From the NCBI GenBank assembly GCA_031399085.1, contig JANNOQ010000079.1, positions 62,001 to 126,000 on the forward strand: 64,000 nt of DNA, written 5' to 3'. This document shows positions 9,135 through 17,797 of this stretch, piece after piece. The notes beneath the pieces were generated by a model. It was given only the letters and a program-made list of their open reading frames with translations. It had not been told where the DNA came from and did not search any database. Positions within the stretch are counted from its first letter, which is position 1. Every line of letters starts with the position of its first letter. The DNA is from R-RK-3 sp031399085. Lineage in GTDB: Bacteria; Pseudomonadota; Alphaproteobacteria; Rhizobiales; Rhodomicrobiaceae. A program made the position numbers and the translations under genes.

Positions 9135-9780
9135 GGTCACGTTTTCCGGGCAAAGCGTGTTTGGCGACCCGCTCTCGGCACTGGTGGGAGACATTCGCGC
9201 CTGCCGATTGTGCCGGGATGCGCCCCTTGGCACAAAGCTGCCGCACGAGCCGCGCCCGGTGCTCCGCGTCAGCCGGACGGCCCGGCTCTGCATTTGCAGC
9301 CAGGCGCCCGGCACCCGCGTCCATGCTTCGGGCGTCCCATTCACCGATGCGTCGGGAGACCGCTTGCGGGCTTGGATGGGCGTCACGCCGGAAGAGTTCT
9401 ACGACGCGGGGCGTGTCGCCATCGTGCCGATGGGGTTCTGTTTTCCGGGCCTCGACGCCAAGGGTGGCGATCTGCCGCCGCGCCCGGAATGCGCCCCCGC
9501 CTGGCGCAAGGCGTTATTCGAACTTCTGCCCCAGTTCGAGTTGGTGCTGCTGGTCGGCCAATATGCGCAGCGCTGGCATTTGGGCGGGCGGGTCAAGGGA
9601 ACGTTAAGCGAAACGGTCGGCCATTGGAGGGACTACATCTCAGCGCCCGGTGGAGTGAGCTACCTGCCCATGCCGCATCCATCCTGGCGCAATAATGGCT
9701 GGCTGAAGCGCCACCCCGCATTCGAGGCGGAGATTTTACCGTTTTTGCGGAGCGAGGTGAGCAGGCTGCTGCGCCTCTAA
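9124..9780 (+). CDS. Uracil-DNA glycosylase family protein
   Basis: 218 residues if it starts at the TTG at 9124, which overlaps the preceding gene by 11 bases; a GTG a few codons later is possible. It has an N-terminal CRLC pair, a QAPG motif followed by GVPFTDASGDRLRAWMG, and a C-terminal PHPSWRNN, corresponding to motifs of family 4/5-type uracil-DNA glycosylases (GEAPG...D and HPS). Such enzymes excise uracil or other deaminated bases and usually hold a 4Fe-4S cluster. The acidic residue after the APG motif is not where I expect it, so catalytic competence is uncertain. It converges on the AEC transporter. Confidence 0.8.
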   Translation: MISEVTFSGQSVFGDPLSALVGDIRACRLCRDAPLGTKLPHEPRPVLRVSRTARLCICSQAPGTRVHASGVPFTDASGDRLRAWMGVTPEEFYDAGRVAIVPMGFCFPGLDAKGGDLPPRPECAPAWRKALFELLPQFELVLLVGQYAQRWHLGGRVKGTLSETVGHWRDYISAPGGVSYLPMPHPSWRNNGWLKRHPAFEAEILPFLRSEVSRLLRL

Positions 9781-9789
9781 ACCGGACCC

Positions 9790-10716
9790 TCACAAATTCT
9801 GCGCGATATAAATAAATAGCGGCAGCGTCACCCCCGACGCCACCACCTGGAAGGTCACGATATTCGCCATGAGCTGCGCGTCGCCGCCCATTTTCCGCGC
9901 CATGACATAGGCGGTCGAGGCGGTCGGCACCGCGCCGGCGATGATCGCGATGGTGCGCGGCAATCCCTCCAGCCCAACCAGCCAGGACAGCCCAATCATC
10001 AGCATCGGCATCCCGATCAGCCGGATCAGCACGCCGACGATCAGCAGCCATTTGGTCTGCGCGACGCGCTCGATCTGTAACCCGGCCCCAACGGCGAGCA
10101 TGGCCAGCCCCAGACCGCCATCGCCGATGATCTCGATCGCGCTGAAAATGAAAGGCGGCACGCCGCTGAAATTCAGGGTCAGCCCGGCGAGGCAAGCGAT
10201 GATCAGCGGGTTTTGCGCCATCCGCAGCAGAATGGTCCGCACCGATATGGCCCCGGCGCCTTCGCCCCAGATGGTCAACACGATGATGCTGAGCACGTTG
10301 AGCGTCGGCACCAGGAAGCTGATTGCGAGGGCGACCAGTGCCAGCCCAGGCCCGCCATACAACGCGCCGACGACGGCGAGCGCCATGAAACCGTGAAAGC
10401 GCGTCGCGCCTTGGAAGAGGCTGGTGAAGGTCGGGCCGGAAATGCCGTGGCTCATGAGGAAGGGACGGGCGGCGAGCAGGAGCAGCGCCATGCCGACCGC
10501 CGCGCCGGCGACGACGAGGGCGAAATGTGCGACTGGCAGCTCCGAGATCGCGGCGCCAGCGAGCGTGCGCACGATGAGGAAGGGGAAGAGGATATAGAAG
10601 CAGACATGCTCGATGGCCGACCAGATCTCCGGTCCGGCAATGCGGTAGCGGTTGAGGACATAGCCGAGGAGGATGATGAGGGCGATCGGCGCGCTAGCGT
10701 TGAAGGTGGCGAGCAT
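9790..10716 (-). CDS. AEC (auxin efflux carrier) family transporter
   Basis: 308 residues, almost wholly hydrophobic, with about ten predicted membrane helices in two halves. The beginning MLATFNASAPIALIILLGYVLNRYRI, the central ISFLVPTLNVLSIIVL and the closing AGAVPTASTAYVMARKMGG are characteristic of the AEC/Mem_trans family. Bacterial members export or exchange malate, malonate or other organic acids; the substrate is not shown here. It is convergent with the glycosylase-like gene (9 bases apart), and its upstream side faces a palindromic repeat and ruvX. Confidence 0.9.
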   Translation of the reverse strand: MLATFNASAPIALIILLGYVLNRYRIAGPEIWSAIEHVCFYILFPFLIVRTLAGAAISELPVAHFALVVAGAAVGMALLLLAARPFLMSHGISGPTFTSLFQGATRFHGFMALAVVGALYGGPGLALVALAISFLVPTLNVLSIIVLTIWGEGAGAISVRTILLRMAQNPLIIACLAGLTLNFSGVPPFIFSAIEIIGDGGLGLAMLAVGAGLQIERVAQTKWLLIVGVLIRLIGMPMLMIGLSWLVGLEGLPRTIAIIAGAVPTASTAYVMARKMGGDAQLMANIVTFQVVASGVTLPLFIYIAQNL

Positions 10717-10780
10717 TGGCGGTGGGTTGTCCTAACCTCTCCCTAAGAAGACCTCAGCAACGATGGGCGAACTCTACTCT

Positions 10781-10885
10781 CGTCATCCCGGACGGCCAAG
10801 GGCCGAGCCGGGACCCACTCGCCTATCCGTTTCGCTTGTGCCAGCGGAAATACGAGTAGGCCCCGGCTCTGAGGGCCGGGGCGAC
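10781..10885. repeat. Composite intergenic palindrome, copy 2
   Basis: CGTCATCCCGG (10781-10791) and CCGGGGCGACG (10876-10885 region) form an inverted repeat with two mismatches, with inner GAGCCGGGACCCACTCG and CGAGTAGGCCCCGGC. Organisation and sequence parallel the element at 3883-3986. It lies between the AEC transporter and ruvX and holds no gene. Confidence 0.7.
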
Positions 10886-10931
10886 GAAATTGCCTGACGG
10901 GGGAAAGGCGCGGGGAGAGGGTCGATGTCCA

Positions 10932-11429
10932 TCAGCCTAGCCTCTTCATCCGGTCCAGCGCGCCTTGCAGGATGTAGGCGGCGGCGACGGCGTCGATGAT
11001 TTGAGCCCGGCGTTTGCGGCTGGCGTCGGCTTCGAGCATGGCGCGTTCGGCGGCGGCGGTGGACAGGCGTTCGTCCCAAAGCGCGATGGGGGCTGTGGTC
11101 AAGGTGGCCAGGTTGCGGGCGAAGGCGCGGCAGGCTTGGGCGCGGGGGCCTTCGCTGGCGTTGAAGTTGATCGGCAGGCCGATGATGTAGCCGATGGCTC
11201 CGCGCTCGGAGGCGAGCGCAAAGAGTTCCGCCATGTCGGTTTTAAACTTCTTGCGCCGGATGGTCGTGACGGCGGTCGCCACCGTGCGGGTCACGTCGGA
11301 AATGGCGACGCCGATGGTCTTGGTCCCCACATCCAGCCCGAAGACGCCCCCCTGACGCGGCAAGGCCTGCGCGAATGTCTCGATGTCGAAAGCAGGACGG
11401 GTCTTGGGCGGCGCGTCGGGCAAAAACAC
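10932..11429 (-). CDS. ruvX: Putative pre-16S rRNA nuclease / Holliday junction resolvase YqgF (RuvX)
   Basis: 165 residues. The RNase H-like fold is marked by VFGLDVGTKTIGVAISD near residue 30, GYIIGLPINFNASEGPRAQACRAFA in the middle, LWDERLSTAAAERAMLEA and a closing D in IIDAVAAAYILQGAL; these supply the usual acidic residues. The family trims the 5' end of pre-16S rRNA in E. coli and was also proposed as a Holliday junction resolvase. The N-terminal 25-residue extension is common in alphaproteobacteria. It is divergent from the UPF0173 gene, with about 155 bases in between. Confidence 0.93.
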   Translation of the reverse strand: MFLPDAPPKTRPAFDIETFAQALPRQGGVFGLDVGTKTIGVAISDVTRTVATAVTTIRRKKFKTDMAELFALASERGAIGYIIGLPINFNASEGPRAQACRAFARNLATLTTAPIALWDERLSTAAAERAMLEADASRKRRAQIIDAVAAAYILQGALDRMKRLG

Positions 11430-11583
11430 CTCTTTGTGGCTGGCGAATCGCGCTTGTGACAGGGTAGTAGCTCTTTATACTGCGCCGGTAAAGGGACCGG
11501 GGCACCAACACATCCACTTCGTCACGTGTCGGCGCTCTCGCTTTTTGTTGTTGCGTTGGGCAATCGTTCGAGGAGACGGCCTC

Positions 11584-12273
11584 ATGAAGATGACTTGGCT
11601 CGGCCATTCAGGCTTCCGCATCGAAACCGCCGGCAAGGTTTTGCTGGTCGACCCGTTCATCACGGGCAATTCGCGCTTCCAGGGCAGCCCTGAAAACGCG
11701 ACCGAGGGCTGCACGCACATCATTCTGACGCATGGCCATTACGACCATGTCGGCGACACGGTCGAGATCGCCAAGCGCACTGGCGCTATGGTGTTCGCGG
11801 TGTTCGAGCTGGCAATGTGGCTGAACGGCCAGGGTGTGGAGAAAATCAATCCCGGCAATCCGGGCGGCACGATCGCCGATAGCGGCTTCGACGTCACCTT
11901 CACCAAGGCGGTCCACTCCTCATCGGTTATTGTCGACGGCACGCCGATCTATCTCGGCCAGGCTTGCGGCATCCTGCTGCGCGCCGAGGGCAAGACGCTC
12001 TATCACATGGGCGACACGGAGATTTTCGGCGACATGGCGCTGGTCCAGGAGTTCTTCCAGCCCGACATCGGCTGCGTGCCGATCGGCGACCGTTTCACCA
12101 TGGGCGCCAAACAGGCCGCCATCGCCTGCAAGCGCTATTTCAAGTTCAAGACCATCATTCCGATCCATTACGGCACCTTCCCGATCATCGACCAGGACGC
12201 CTTAAAATTCCTGGCGGAGATGGAAGGTCACAACGTCGTGGTGCCGGAAGTCGGCGTGCCGTTCGACGCATAG
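11584..12273 (+). CDS. UPF0173-family metal-dependent hydrolase
   Basis: 229 residues from the ATG at 11584, preceded by GAGGAGA; the longer open frame upstream is the antisense of ruvX. MKMTWLGHSGFRIE, VLLVDPFITGN, THGHYDHVGD and a late IPIHYGTFPI are the standard UPF0173 signature within the metallo-beta-lactamase fold, giving a two-zinc site. No physiological substrate is established for the family. It converges on a hypothetical gene; GGAAAA (12277-12282) and TTTTCC (12287-12292) form a small hairpin right after the stop that could act as a weak terminator. Confidence 0.93.
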   Translation: MKMTWLGHSGFRIETAGKVLLVDPFITGNSRFQGSPENATEGCTHIILTHGHYDHVGDTVEIAKRTGAMVFAVFELAMWLNGQGVEKINPGNPGGTIADSGFDVTFTKAVHSSSVIVDGTPIYLGQACGILLRAEGKTLYHMGDTEIFGDMALVQEFFQPDIGCVPIGDRFTMGAKQAAIACKRYFKFKTIIPIHYGTFPIIDQDALKFLAEMEGHNVVVPEVGVPFDA

Positions 12274-12306
12274 TACGGAAAAGAAGTTTTCCAAAGTCAT
12301 GCGCAA

Positions 12307-12738
12307 TCAGGCAGCCCGGACGATGCTTCCGATTTCTTGGGCAGGAAGAGTTCGATTGATGAATTTCCACGCGACTGCATCTACTAGGTCGAACGCTCCA
12401 AGAGAAATCTTGTGGTTTTCAGCCGCCAAACGGGCCAATAGCCAGCCCTCGCTAAGAGATGCGGCGCACCAGGCTGGGTCGGAAAAACTCTTGGCTCCTC
12501 TGGCAATTGCCGCGTGGCGGTTTGCTGTAGCTTCTGCGGCAAACCGTTGCAGCTCTCGCACAAGTATCTGTTTTTTATGCTTGTTTTGCTCGTCAGTTCG
12601 GTCGACTTGCGCCATTACCCTCAACAAGTAACGAGCGATCCCCATCGCGGACTCAGGCCGCATTTCATTTTCTGCAGCGTAGATGTCACGCTCCATATTT
12701 CGACGAAACATCCTGCCGATATACCAGCGTAGCAACAT
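12307..12738 (-). CDS. Hypothetical protein, helical
   Basis: 143 residues, not recognised. It is rich in Ala, Arg and Glu with no signal peptide or membrane helix; the middle (about 45-80, RTDEQNKHKKQILVRELQRFAAEA) looks strongly helical and could be a short coiled coil. Base composition is a little lower in GC than the flanking ligA and UPF0173 genes. It is convergent with UPF0173 and divergent from ligA. The open frame fills the gap between its neighbours. No function is proposed. Confidence 0.55.
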   Translation of the reverse strand: MLLRWYIGRMFRRNMERDIYAAENEMRPESAMGIARYLLRVMAQVDRTDEQNKHKKQILVRELQRFAAEATANRHAAIARGAKSFSDPAWCAASLSEGWLLARLAAENHKISLGAFDLVDAVAWKFINRTLPAQEIGSIVRAA

Positions 12739-12925
12739 GATCAGTCACCGATTGTCGAGTCCGCAACGTTATATGGCATATAGACGGTGTACTTGGCTAA
12801 TTATCCGTATTGAGTAATCTCGAACACGGCGTAACTGGCAAACAGTGATGCTACCAGCAGAATACAAATAGCTTAGTCCCCGCCTGCGCGTAAAAAGTCC
12901 TGGATGGCACGTGGGAACAGTCATT

Positions 12926-15055
12926 ATGGCATCAAAGAAAAATACTGAGTCAAAAAAACCGGTACCCGATTTAACCGCGAATGAAGCGGTGGATGAGCAT
13001 CGGCGTCTTGCGGCGGAGATCGCGGAGCACAACCGGCGCTACCATGCCGAAGACGCCCCCGTCATCTCCGACGCGGCTTATGACGCGCTGCGGGCGCGGC
13101 TTCTCGCCATCGAAGACGAGAATCCCGAGCTTGCGACGAGCGATAGCCCCAGCCAGCAGGTCGGCGCCGCGCCGTCTGAAAAATTCGCCAAGGTCGCGCA
13201 TCGCGTGCCGATGCTTTCGTTGGGGAACGTGTTCGACGAGGGAGAGGCACGCGAATTCCTCGATCGCATCCGCCGCTTTCTGCGGCTCGGCGCGGACGAT
13301 CCGCTCGAAGTCACCGCAGAGCCGAAGATCGACGGGCTGGGCATTTCCCTTCGCTATGAGGACGGGCGGCTGGCCGTTGCGGCGACGCGCGGCGACGGCG
13401 CGGAGGGCGAGAACGTCACGGCCAATGTGCGGACCATCGGCAGCATTCCGGATCGCGTGAGCGCGAAGGATTTCCCGGGCGTTTTCGAGGTGCGCGGCGA
13501 GATCTTCATGGGCCGCAAGGATTTCTTGGCGCTGAACGCGCGCCAGCAGGAAACGGGCGGCAAAGTCTTCGCCAATCCGCGCAACGCGGCGGCCGGATCG
13601 CTGCGCCAGCTCGATGCGTCGATCACCAAGGCGCGGCCCTTGCAGTTTTTCGCCTACGCTTGGGGCGAGGTCGCGAGCCTCCCCTCCGATACGCAATATG
13701 GCGTTGTCGAAGCGTTCGCGCGCTGGGGCTTCCCCGTCAATCCGCTGATGAAAATTTGCCGCTCGGCGGAGGAGTTGTTGGCGGTCTACGCAGAGACTGA
13801 GGCGCAGCGCGCCACGCTCGATTACGACATTGACGGCGTCGTCTACAAGGTCAACAGCCTCGATTTGCAGAACCGGCTGGGCTTCGTGTCACGTTCGCCG
13901 CGCTGGGCGGTGGCGCATAAGTTTACCGCAGAGCAGGCGACGACGATCCTGAAGGCGATCGAGATCCAGGTCGGGCGCACCGGGGCGCTGACGCCGGTCG
14001 CCAAGCTGGAGCCGGTGACCGTCGGCGGCGTGGTGGTGCAGAACGCCACGCTGCACAATGAAGACGAGATTGTCCGCAAGGACATCCGCGTCGGCGATTG
14101 GGTGATCGTGCAGCGCGCCGGCGACGTTATCCCTCAGATTCTCAGTTACCTCCCTGAAAAGCGTCCCGCCGATGCCGTGCCCTACGTCTTTCCTCAACTT
14201 TGCCCCGCCTGCGATTCGCACGCGGTCCGAGAGGTGAATCCAAAAACCGGCAAGCTCGACGCTGTGCGCCGTTGCACGGGCGGCCTGATCTGCCCGGCGC
14301 AAGCCGTCGAACGGCTGAAGCATTTCGCCTCGCGCAATGCCTTCGACATCGAGGGGCTGGGCGCGAAGCAGATCGAATCTTTCTACGCCGAAGACCGGAT
14401 CAAGACGCCGGCCGACATTTTCACGCTCGCCGAGCGCGAGAAGGGCAACCTGACGCCCCTTCGCACGAAGGAAGGCTGGGGGCCGAAATCGGCGCAAAAT
14501 CTGTTTCAGGCCATCGAGGATCGGCGCAAACTCTCACTCGACCGCGTCATCTTCGCGCTCGGCATCCGCCATATCGGAGAGGCGACGGCCAAATTGCTCG
14601 CTCGCACCTATCACACCTTTGAAGCGCTTCGCGACGCCATGATCGCCGCCAAGGACAAGGACAGCGACGCCTATCGCGAGCTGAACGGCGTCGACGGCAT
14701 CGGCGAGGTGGTGGCCGACGCGCTGGTTGCTTTCTTCGATGAAGCGCATAATCGCGAGGCCATGACGGCGCTGCTCGCACAGATCGACATCCCGCCCTTC
14801 GAGCGCCTGGAAAGCGCAAGTTCACCGGTCGCGGGCAAGACGGTCGTATTTACCGGCACGCTCGAACGCATGGCCCGGCAGGAGGCGAAAGCCTTGGCCG
14901 AGCGGCTCGGCGCAAAGGTCGCGGGCTCGGTTTCCAAGAAGACCGATTACGTCGTGGCCGGGCCGGGCGCCGGCTCCAAGCTCAAGAACGCCAGCGCGCT
15001 CGGCGTCCAAATCCTCAGCGAAGACGAGTGGTTGGAACTCGTGCAGCCGAAATAG
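12926..15055 (+). CDS. ligA: NAD-dependent DNA ligase LigA
   Basis: About 709 residues from the ATG at 12926; a GTG at 12911 would add five residues. Domains in order: Ia (NRRYHAEDAPVISDAAYD), adenylation domain with catalytic lysine in PKIDGLG, RGDGAEGENVT, GEIFM and VYKVN motifs, OB fold, four-cysteine zinc finger (CPAC ... CTGG-LIC), helix-hairpin-helix repeats, and a C-terminal BRCT domain (GKTVVFTGTL to DEWLELV). LigA seals nicks in replication and repair with NAD as the adenylate donor. The length matches the family. It stands alone, with no obvious operon partner. Confidence 0.97.
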   Translation: MASKKNTESKKPVPDLTANEAVDEHRRLAAEIAEHNRRYHAEDAPVISDAAYDALRARLLAIEDENPELATSDSPSQQVGAAPSEKFAKVAHRVPMLSLGNVFDEGEAREFLDRIRRFLRLGADDPLEVTAEPKIDGLGISLRYEDGRLAVAATRGDGAEGENVTANVRTIGSIPDRVSAKDFPGVFEVRGEIFMGRKDFLALNARQQETGGKVFANPRNAAAGSLRQLDASITKARPLQFFAYAWGEVASLPSDTQYGVVEAFARWGFPVNPLMKICRSAEELLAVYAETEAQRATLDYDIDGVVYKVNSLDLQNRLGFVSRSPRWAVAHKFTAEQATTILKAIEIQVGRTGALTPVAKLEPVTVGGVVVQNATLHNEDEIVRKDIRVGDWVIVQRAGDVIPQILSYLPEKRPADAVPYVFPQLCPACDSHAVREVNPKTGKLDAVRRCTGGLICPAQAVERLKHFASRNAFDIEGLGAKQIESFYAEDRIKTPADIFTLAEREKGNLTPLRTKEGWGPKSAQNLFQAIEDRRKLSLDRVIFALGIRHIGEATAKLLARTYHTFEALRDAMIAAKDKDSDAYRELNGVDGIGEVVADALVAFFDEAHNREAMTALLAQIDIPPFERLESASSPVAGKTVVFTGTLERMARQEAKALAERLGAKVAGSVSKKTDYVVAGPGAGSKLKNASALGVQILSEDEWLELVQPK

Positions 15056-15194
15056 CCGCGGCCATTTCCTTGCGGAACCAACCATTCATTGGAGCGGTTT
15101 CACCGCTGCGCGTGCGCAGGGTATTGGAAGCGTCCGGTGGTTGCCGAATGCGGGCTGTGCTTGCGCGTCAATGTCAATGTTCCAAGGAGTTCAG

Positions 15195-15479
15195 ATGATC
15201 CGATCACTCAAGCTCTTGGCCGCGGCAGGACTTCTCGCGGCGTCCGCAACCGTCGCTGGCGCGGCTCCCGCGAATATCGGGCAGACCGGCGTCGGTTTGG
15301 CCGATGGCCTCACCCAGGTCCATGGCTGCCACCGCTCCTGCGCTCGCGGTCGAAATGGGGTATGGCATCGCCATAGAGGCCCCAATTGCGAGCGCCGCAA
15401 TTGCCGGCAGTGGAACCGGCGAGGCCCGCGTCCGGATAGCTGCGTCAGGGTCGGCCCAGTCTGGTTCTGCGACTACTAA
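15195..15479 (+). CDS. Small secreted cysteine- and arginine-rich protein
   Basis: 94 residues from the ATG at 15195, which has AAGGAG five bases upstream. Residues 1-24 are a signal peptide ending AGA. The mature part is basic with six cysteines at 45, 49, 65, 70, 83 and 92 and ends WFCDY. Small periplasmic proteins of this composition are frequent in Rhizobiales and lack assigned function; three disulfides are plausible. A strong terminator follows at 15491-15530, so it is transcribed alone. Confidence 0.75.
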   Translation: MIRSLKLLAAAGLLAASATVAGAAPANIGQTGVGLADGLTQVHGCHRSCARGRNGVWHRHRGPNCERRNCRQWNRRGPRPDSCVRVGPVWFCDY

Positions 15480-15490
15480 CCGATTATAAT

Positions 15491-15530
15491 GAAAGGCCGG
15501 CGGTCGCTCCAGCGCACCCGCCGGCCTTTC
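15491..15530 (+). terminator. Intrinsic-type hairpin after the small secreted protein gene
   Basis: GAAAGGCCGGCGG (15491-15503) pairs perfectly with CCGCCGGCCTTTC (15518-15530) around a 14-base loop. The 3' arm ends in TTTC and lacks a long U tract, but the stem is very stable and sits 11 bases after a stop codon. Confidence 0.8.
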
Positions 15531-15576
15531 AACAATTCGCCGCGATCTGGGGGCGAGGGTTCATATCGGGGGACCA

Positions 15577-15942
15577 ATGCCAAGCCGAGAACGAGTGCTG
15601 TCTTTCATCGACCGAGTCGTCGGCGGCGATCATGTCGGCGCCATCGAGGATTTTTACACTGAGGACGCCTCCATGCAGGAGAACGGCCAACCGCCGCGCG
15701 AAGGTCGGCACGTTCTCGTCGCGCATGAAACCAAAGCGCTAGCGCGCCTAAATGAAATGCGGACTCTGGCGGTCGAGCATTTCGCCATCGAAGGCGACAC
15801 CGTTTTCATTCATTGGATCTTCGAAATGGTTGGGCGGGACGCCAGCGTTCGCCGATTGGACGAAATCACCATGCAGGAATGGCGCGGCGACCGCATTTGC
15901 CGGGAACGCTTCTATTATGATCCGGCCGCATTGATGGGATGA
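15577..15942 (+). CDS. NTF2-like / SnoaL-type small protein
   Basis: 121 residues with GGGGGA before the ATG. The start SRERVLSFIDRVVGGDHVGAIEDFYTEDASMQENG and the end RRLDEITMQEWRGDRICRERFYYDP are typical of the nuclear transport factor 2-like superfamily, alpha+beta cone proteins that serve as isomerases, hydrolases or ligand binders. No catalytic function can be assigned. It precedes the PfkB kinase by 67 bases on the same strand and might share its transcript. Confidence 0.8.
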   Translation: MPSRERVLSFIDRVVGGDHVGAIEDFYTEDASMQENGQPPREGRHVLVAHETKALARLNEMRTLAVEHFAIEGDTVFIHWIFEMVGRDASVRRLDEITMQEWRGDRICRERFYYDPAALMG

Positions 15943-16009
15943 GGGGCGTGCCAAAAAGGTTGTGCCCCGCGCCTTACTCGCGTAACCGTGCCTGAATAAG
16001 GGGTAACCC

Positions 16010-17110
16010 ATGAAGGCGCTTATCGTCGGCGGCGCGATGGTCGATTCCATCGCCATCATCAATTCGAGCGGCATCGAACGCATGACGATGCGCAATGCCG
16101 ATGCCTCCTTCCTGTTGTTGGAGGAGGGCCGCAAGATCGAGGCCGAGGAGATTTCCACCTACCCTGGCGGCGGCGCGGTCAATGCGGCCGTTTCCATGGC
16201 GCGGCTGGGCCTCGACGTTTCCGCCATCGTCAAGCTCGGGATGGACCAGCGCGCCGATGCGATCCTGTCCAAGCTGGAGAGCGAGCGCGTCTCGACCCGT
16301 TGGGTCACCCGCGATGCGCGGCTGCCCACGGGCGCGTCGGTGGTGATCTCTTCGCATGAACGGAACGCCGCGATTTTTACGTTTCGCGGGGCGAACACGC
16401 TGCTAGCCATCGAAGACATCAAGCCCGAGGCGCTGTCGGTCGATCTTGTCTATATCTCCAGCCTCAGCAACCAGTCGGCCGACTGCTTTCCCGATCTGGT
16501 GAAGGCGGCGAAGGCGGCGGGCTGCAAAGTGGCCGCCAATCCAGGCATCCGCCAGCTCACCGCGCGCGGGCGGGCCTTTCTCGATACGGTCGGGTCGGTC
16601 GACATCCTCGTCATCAACCGCGGCGAGGCGGAGGCGCTCGTTCCCGTGCTTTCGGCGATGGCGGGCGAAGGCGGGCCGTCACTCCCCTTCGGGCCGGATG
16701 AGGAGGTGCCGGATTTGATCCGGCGCGGCCTGTCGTCCGGGGGATTTGAAATCAGCCCGGTGCGGTTTTTTCAAAGTCTGCTGAGCGCCGGGGCAGGGAC
16801 GGTCGTCGTAACCGATGGCCGCCACGGCGCTTTCGTCGGGACGAGCGGCAAGGTCGTCCATTGCCCGGCCGCGCCGACCGAAGTGCTCGGCACCGCCGGC
16901 GCGGGCGACGCCTTCGCCTCGACCCTGGTCGCGCTGACGGGTCTCGGCTGGCGGCTCGACGCGGCGCTCCGGGCGGCGACGCTGAACTCCGCCTCGGTGG
17001 TGCGTCACGCGGACACCCAGACCGGCTTGCTGAAGTTTGCCGAGCTGGACGAGGCGGTTACGCGAAATGATAGCCTCGAGATTCGCGAATGGTCGATGGC
17101 AAAAGGCTGA
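16010..17110 (+). CDS. PfkB-family carbohydrate kinase
   Basis: 366 residues with AAGGGGT before the ATG. It has the ribokinase fold: an N-terminal GGAMVDSIAIINSSG, the sugar-binding PGGGAVNAAVSMARLG (PfkB signature 1) and the C-terminal GTAGAGDAFASTLVALTG (signature 2), whose aspartate is the catalytic base. It phosphorylates a sugar or nucleoside using ATP in the cytoplasm; the substrate is unknown. At about 50 residues longer than ribokinase, it has an insert near residues 215-260 rich in Gly and Pro (GEGGPSLPFGPDEEVPDL). A terminator hairpin follows at 17130-17150. Confidence 0.88.
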   Translation: MKALIVGGAMVDSIAIINSSGIERMTMRNADASFLLLEEGRKIEAEEISTYPGGGAVNAAVSMARLGLDVSAIVKLGMDQRADAILSKLESERVSTRWVTRDARLPTGASVVISSHERNAAIFTFRGANTLLAIEDIKPEALSVDLVYISSLSNQSADCFPDLVKAAKAAGCKVAANPGIRQLTARGRAFLDTVGSVDILVINRGEAEALVPVLSAMAGEGGPSLPFGPDEEVPDLIRRGLSSGGFEISPVRFFQSLLSAGAGTVVVTDGRHGAFVGTSGKVVHCPAAPTEVLGTAGAGDAFASTLVALTGLGWRLDAALRAATLNSASVVRHADTQTGLLKFAELDEAVTRNDSLEIREWSMAKG

Positions 17111-17129
17111 GCAGATCGAGCAAAAGGAA

Positions 17130-17150
17130 AACCGGCCACAAGGGCCGGTT
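17130..17150 (+). terminator. Hairpin after the PfkB kinase gene
   Basis: AACCGGCC (17130-17137) pairs with GGCCGGTT (17143-17150) around a 5-base loop, 20 bases past the kinase stop. AAAA precedes the stem, so it could also serve transcripts from the opposite strand. Confidence 0.7.
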
Positions 17151-17190
17151 CCATTCGATCTGTCAATCTTGAGATTGAACAACGCTTGAT

Positions 17191-17334
17191 TTACTCGCAA
17201 AGACTCGGTGGATGCAAATATCGGGTCTGCTCGACGAATATCGAATCCACGAAGCTCCTGCGAAAACACAACCCGGCTCTCTCATGATGCTGGTGAAGAC
17301 GCTCGTTAAACTCTTTGAGCACGTTTTTCAGCAT
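17191..17334 (-). CDS. Possible small protein of 47 residues
   Basis: An ATG at 17334 with GGAG ten bases upstream opens a 47-codon frame beginning MLKNVLKEFNERLHQHHERA and ending HPPSLCE before a TAA at 17191. It is amphipathic at the N-terminus and has no signal peptide. The kinase terminator at 17130-17150 lies just downstream and could be shared. I do not recognise the protein; support is limited to the ribosome site and placement in an otherwise empty 690-base gap. Confidence 0.3.
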   Translation of the reverse strand: MLKNVLKEFNERLHQHHERAGLCFRRSFVDSIFVEQTRYLHPPSLCE

Positions 17335-17738
17335 CTATTTTCGCTCCATTACATGCTAAGCCGCCTTGGAAGCCTTTCTTGATGAGGTTTCTCGTCGCGG
17401 CGATGGTGGGAGACTTCCGGCTCCCGCTCCATGCGCGCAAGGCAGCGTCTCGTGAAGATGAGCGAAATGGGCCGGCGCCGAAGATGCTTCGGTCCGTTCC
17501 CCTTGTCTCTCATGCTGCATCGATTGCCCCCGTGCCGCATTTCCAAGGCGCTCGTTCGCGCCTGGAAGGTTGGTTCATCATCGCGGCGCAGGGCGAACAG
17601 GCCCAACTCAAGCCAGCGACTGCATTCGATGAACCGTGATCAGTCTAGCCTGATTCGAATTTTCTGTGGAGAACGTTAACGAGCGGTTAATAAGTTCATG
17701 TGAGGAAGGAATTTTCGTCCGTGCACGCTCATCGGAGC
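17335..17738. other. Gene-poor gap downstream of rpoH
   Basis: Both strands have short open frames of about 85 codons (17349-17606 minus, 17379-17639 plus), but they are arginine-rich, overlap each other and lack ribosome sites or recognisable domains, so I call neither. Nothing else is identified here. Confidence 0.4.
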
Positions 17739-17771
17739 AAAAAAAAGCCTGCAAGGCTGAGCCTCGCAGGC
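17739..17771 (-). terminator. Rho-independent terminator of rpoH
   Basis: Read on the minus strand, GCCTGCGAGGC and GCCTTGCAGGC form a long stem with a small loop, directly followed by eight U residues. It lies 26 bases past the rpoH stop codon. This is a textbook intrinsic terminator. Confidence 0.9.
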
Positions 17772-17797
17772 GAATCGATTTGTCGCGATGCGGCTAT

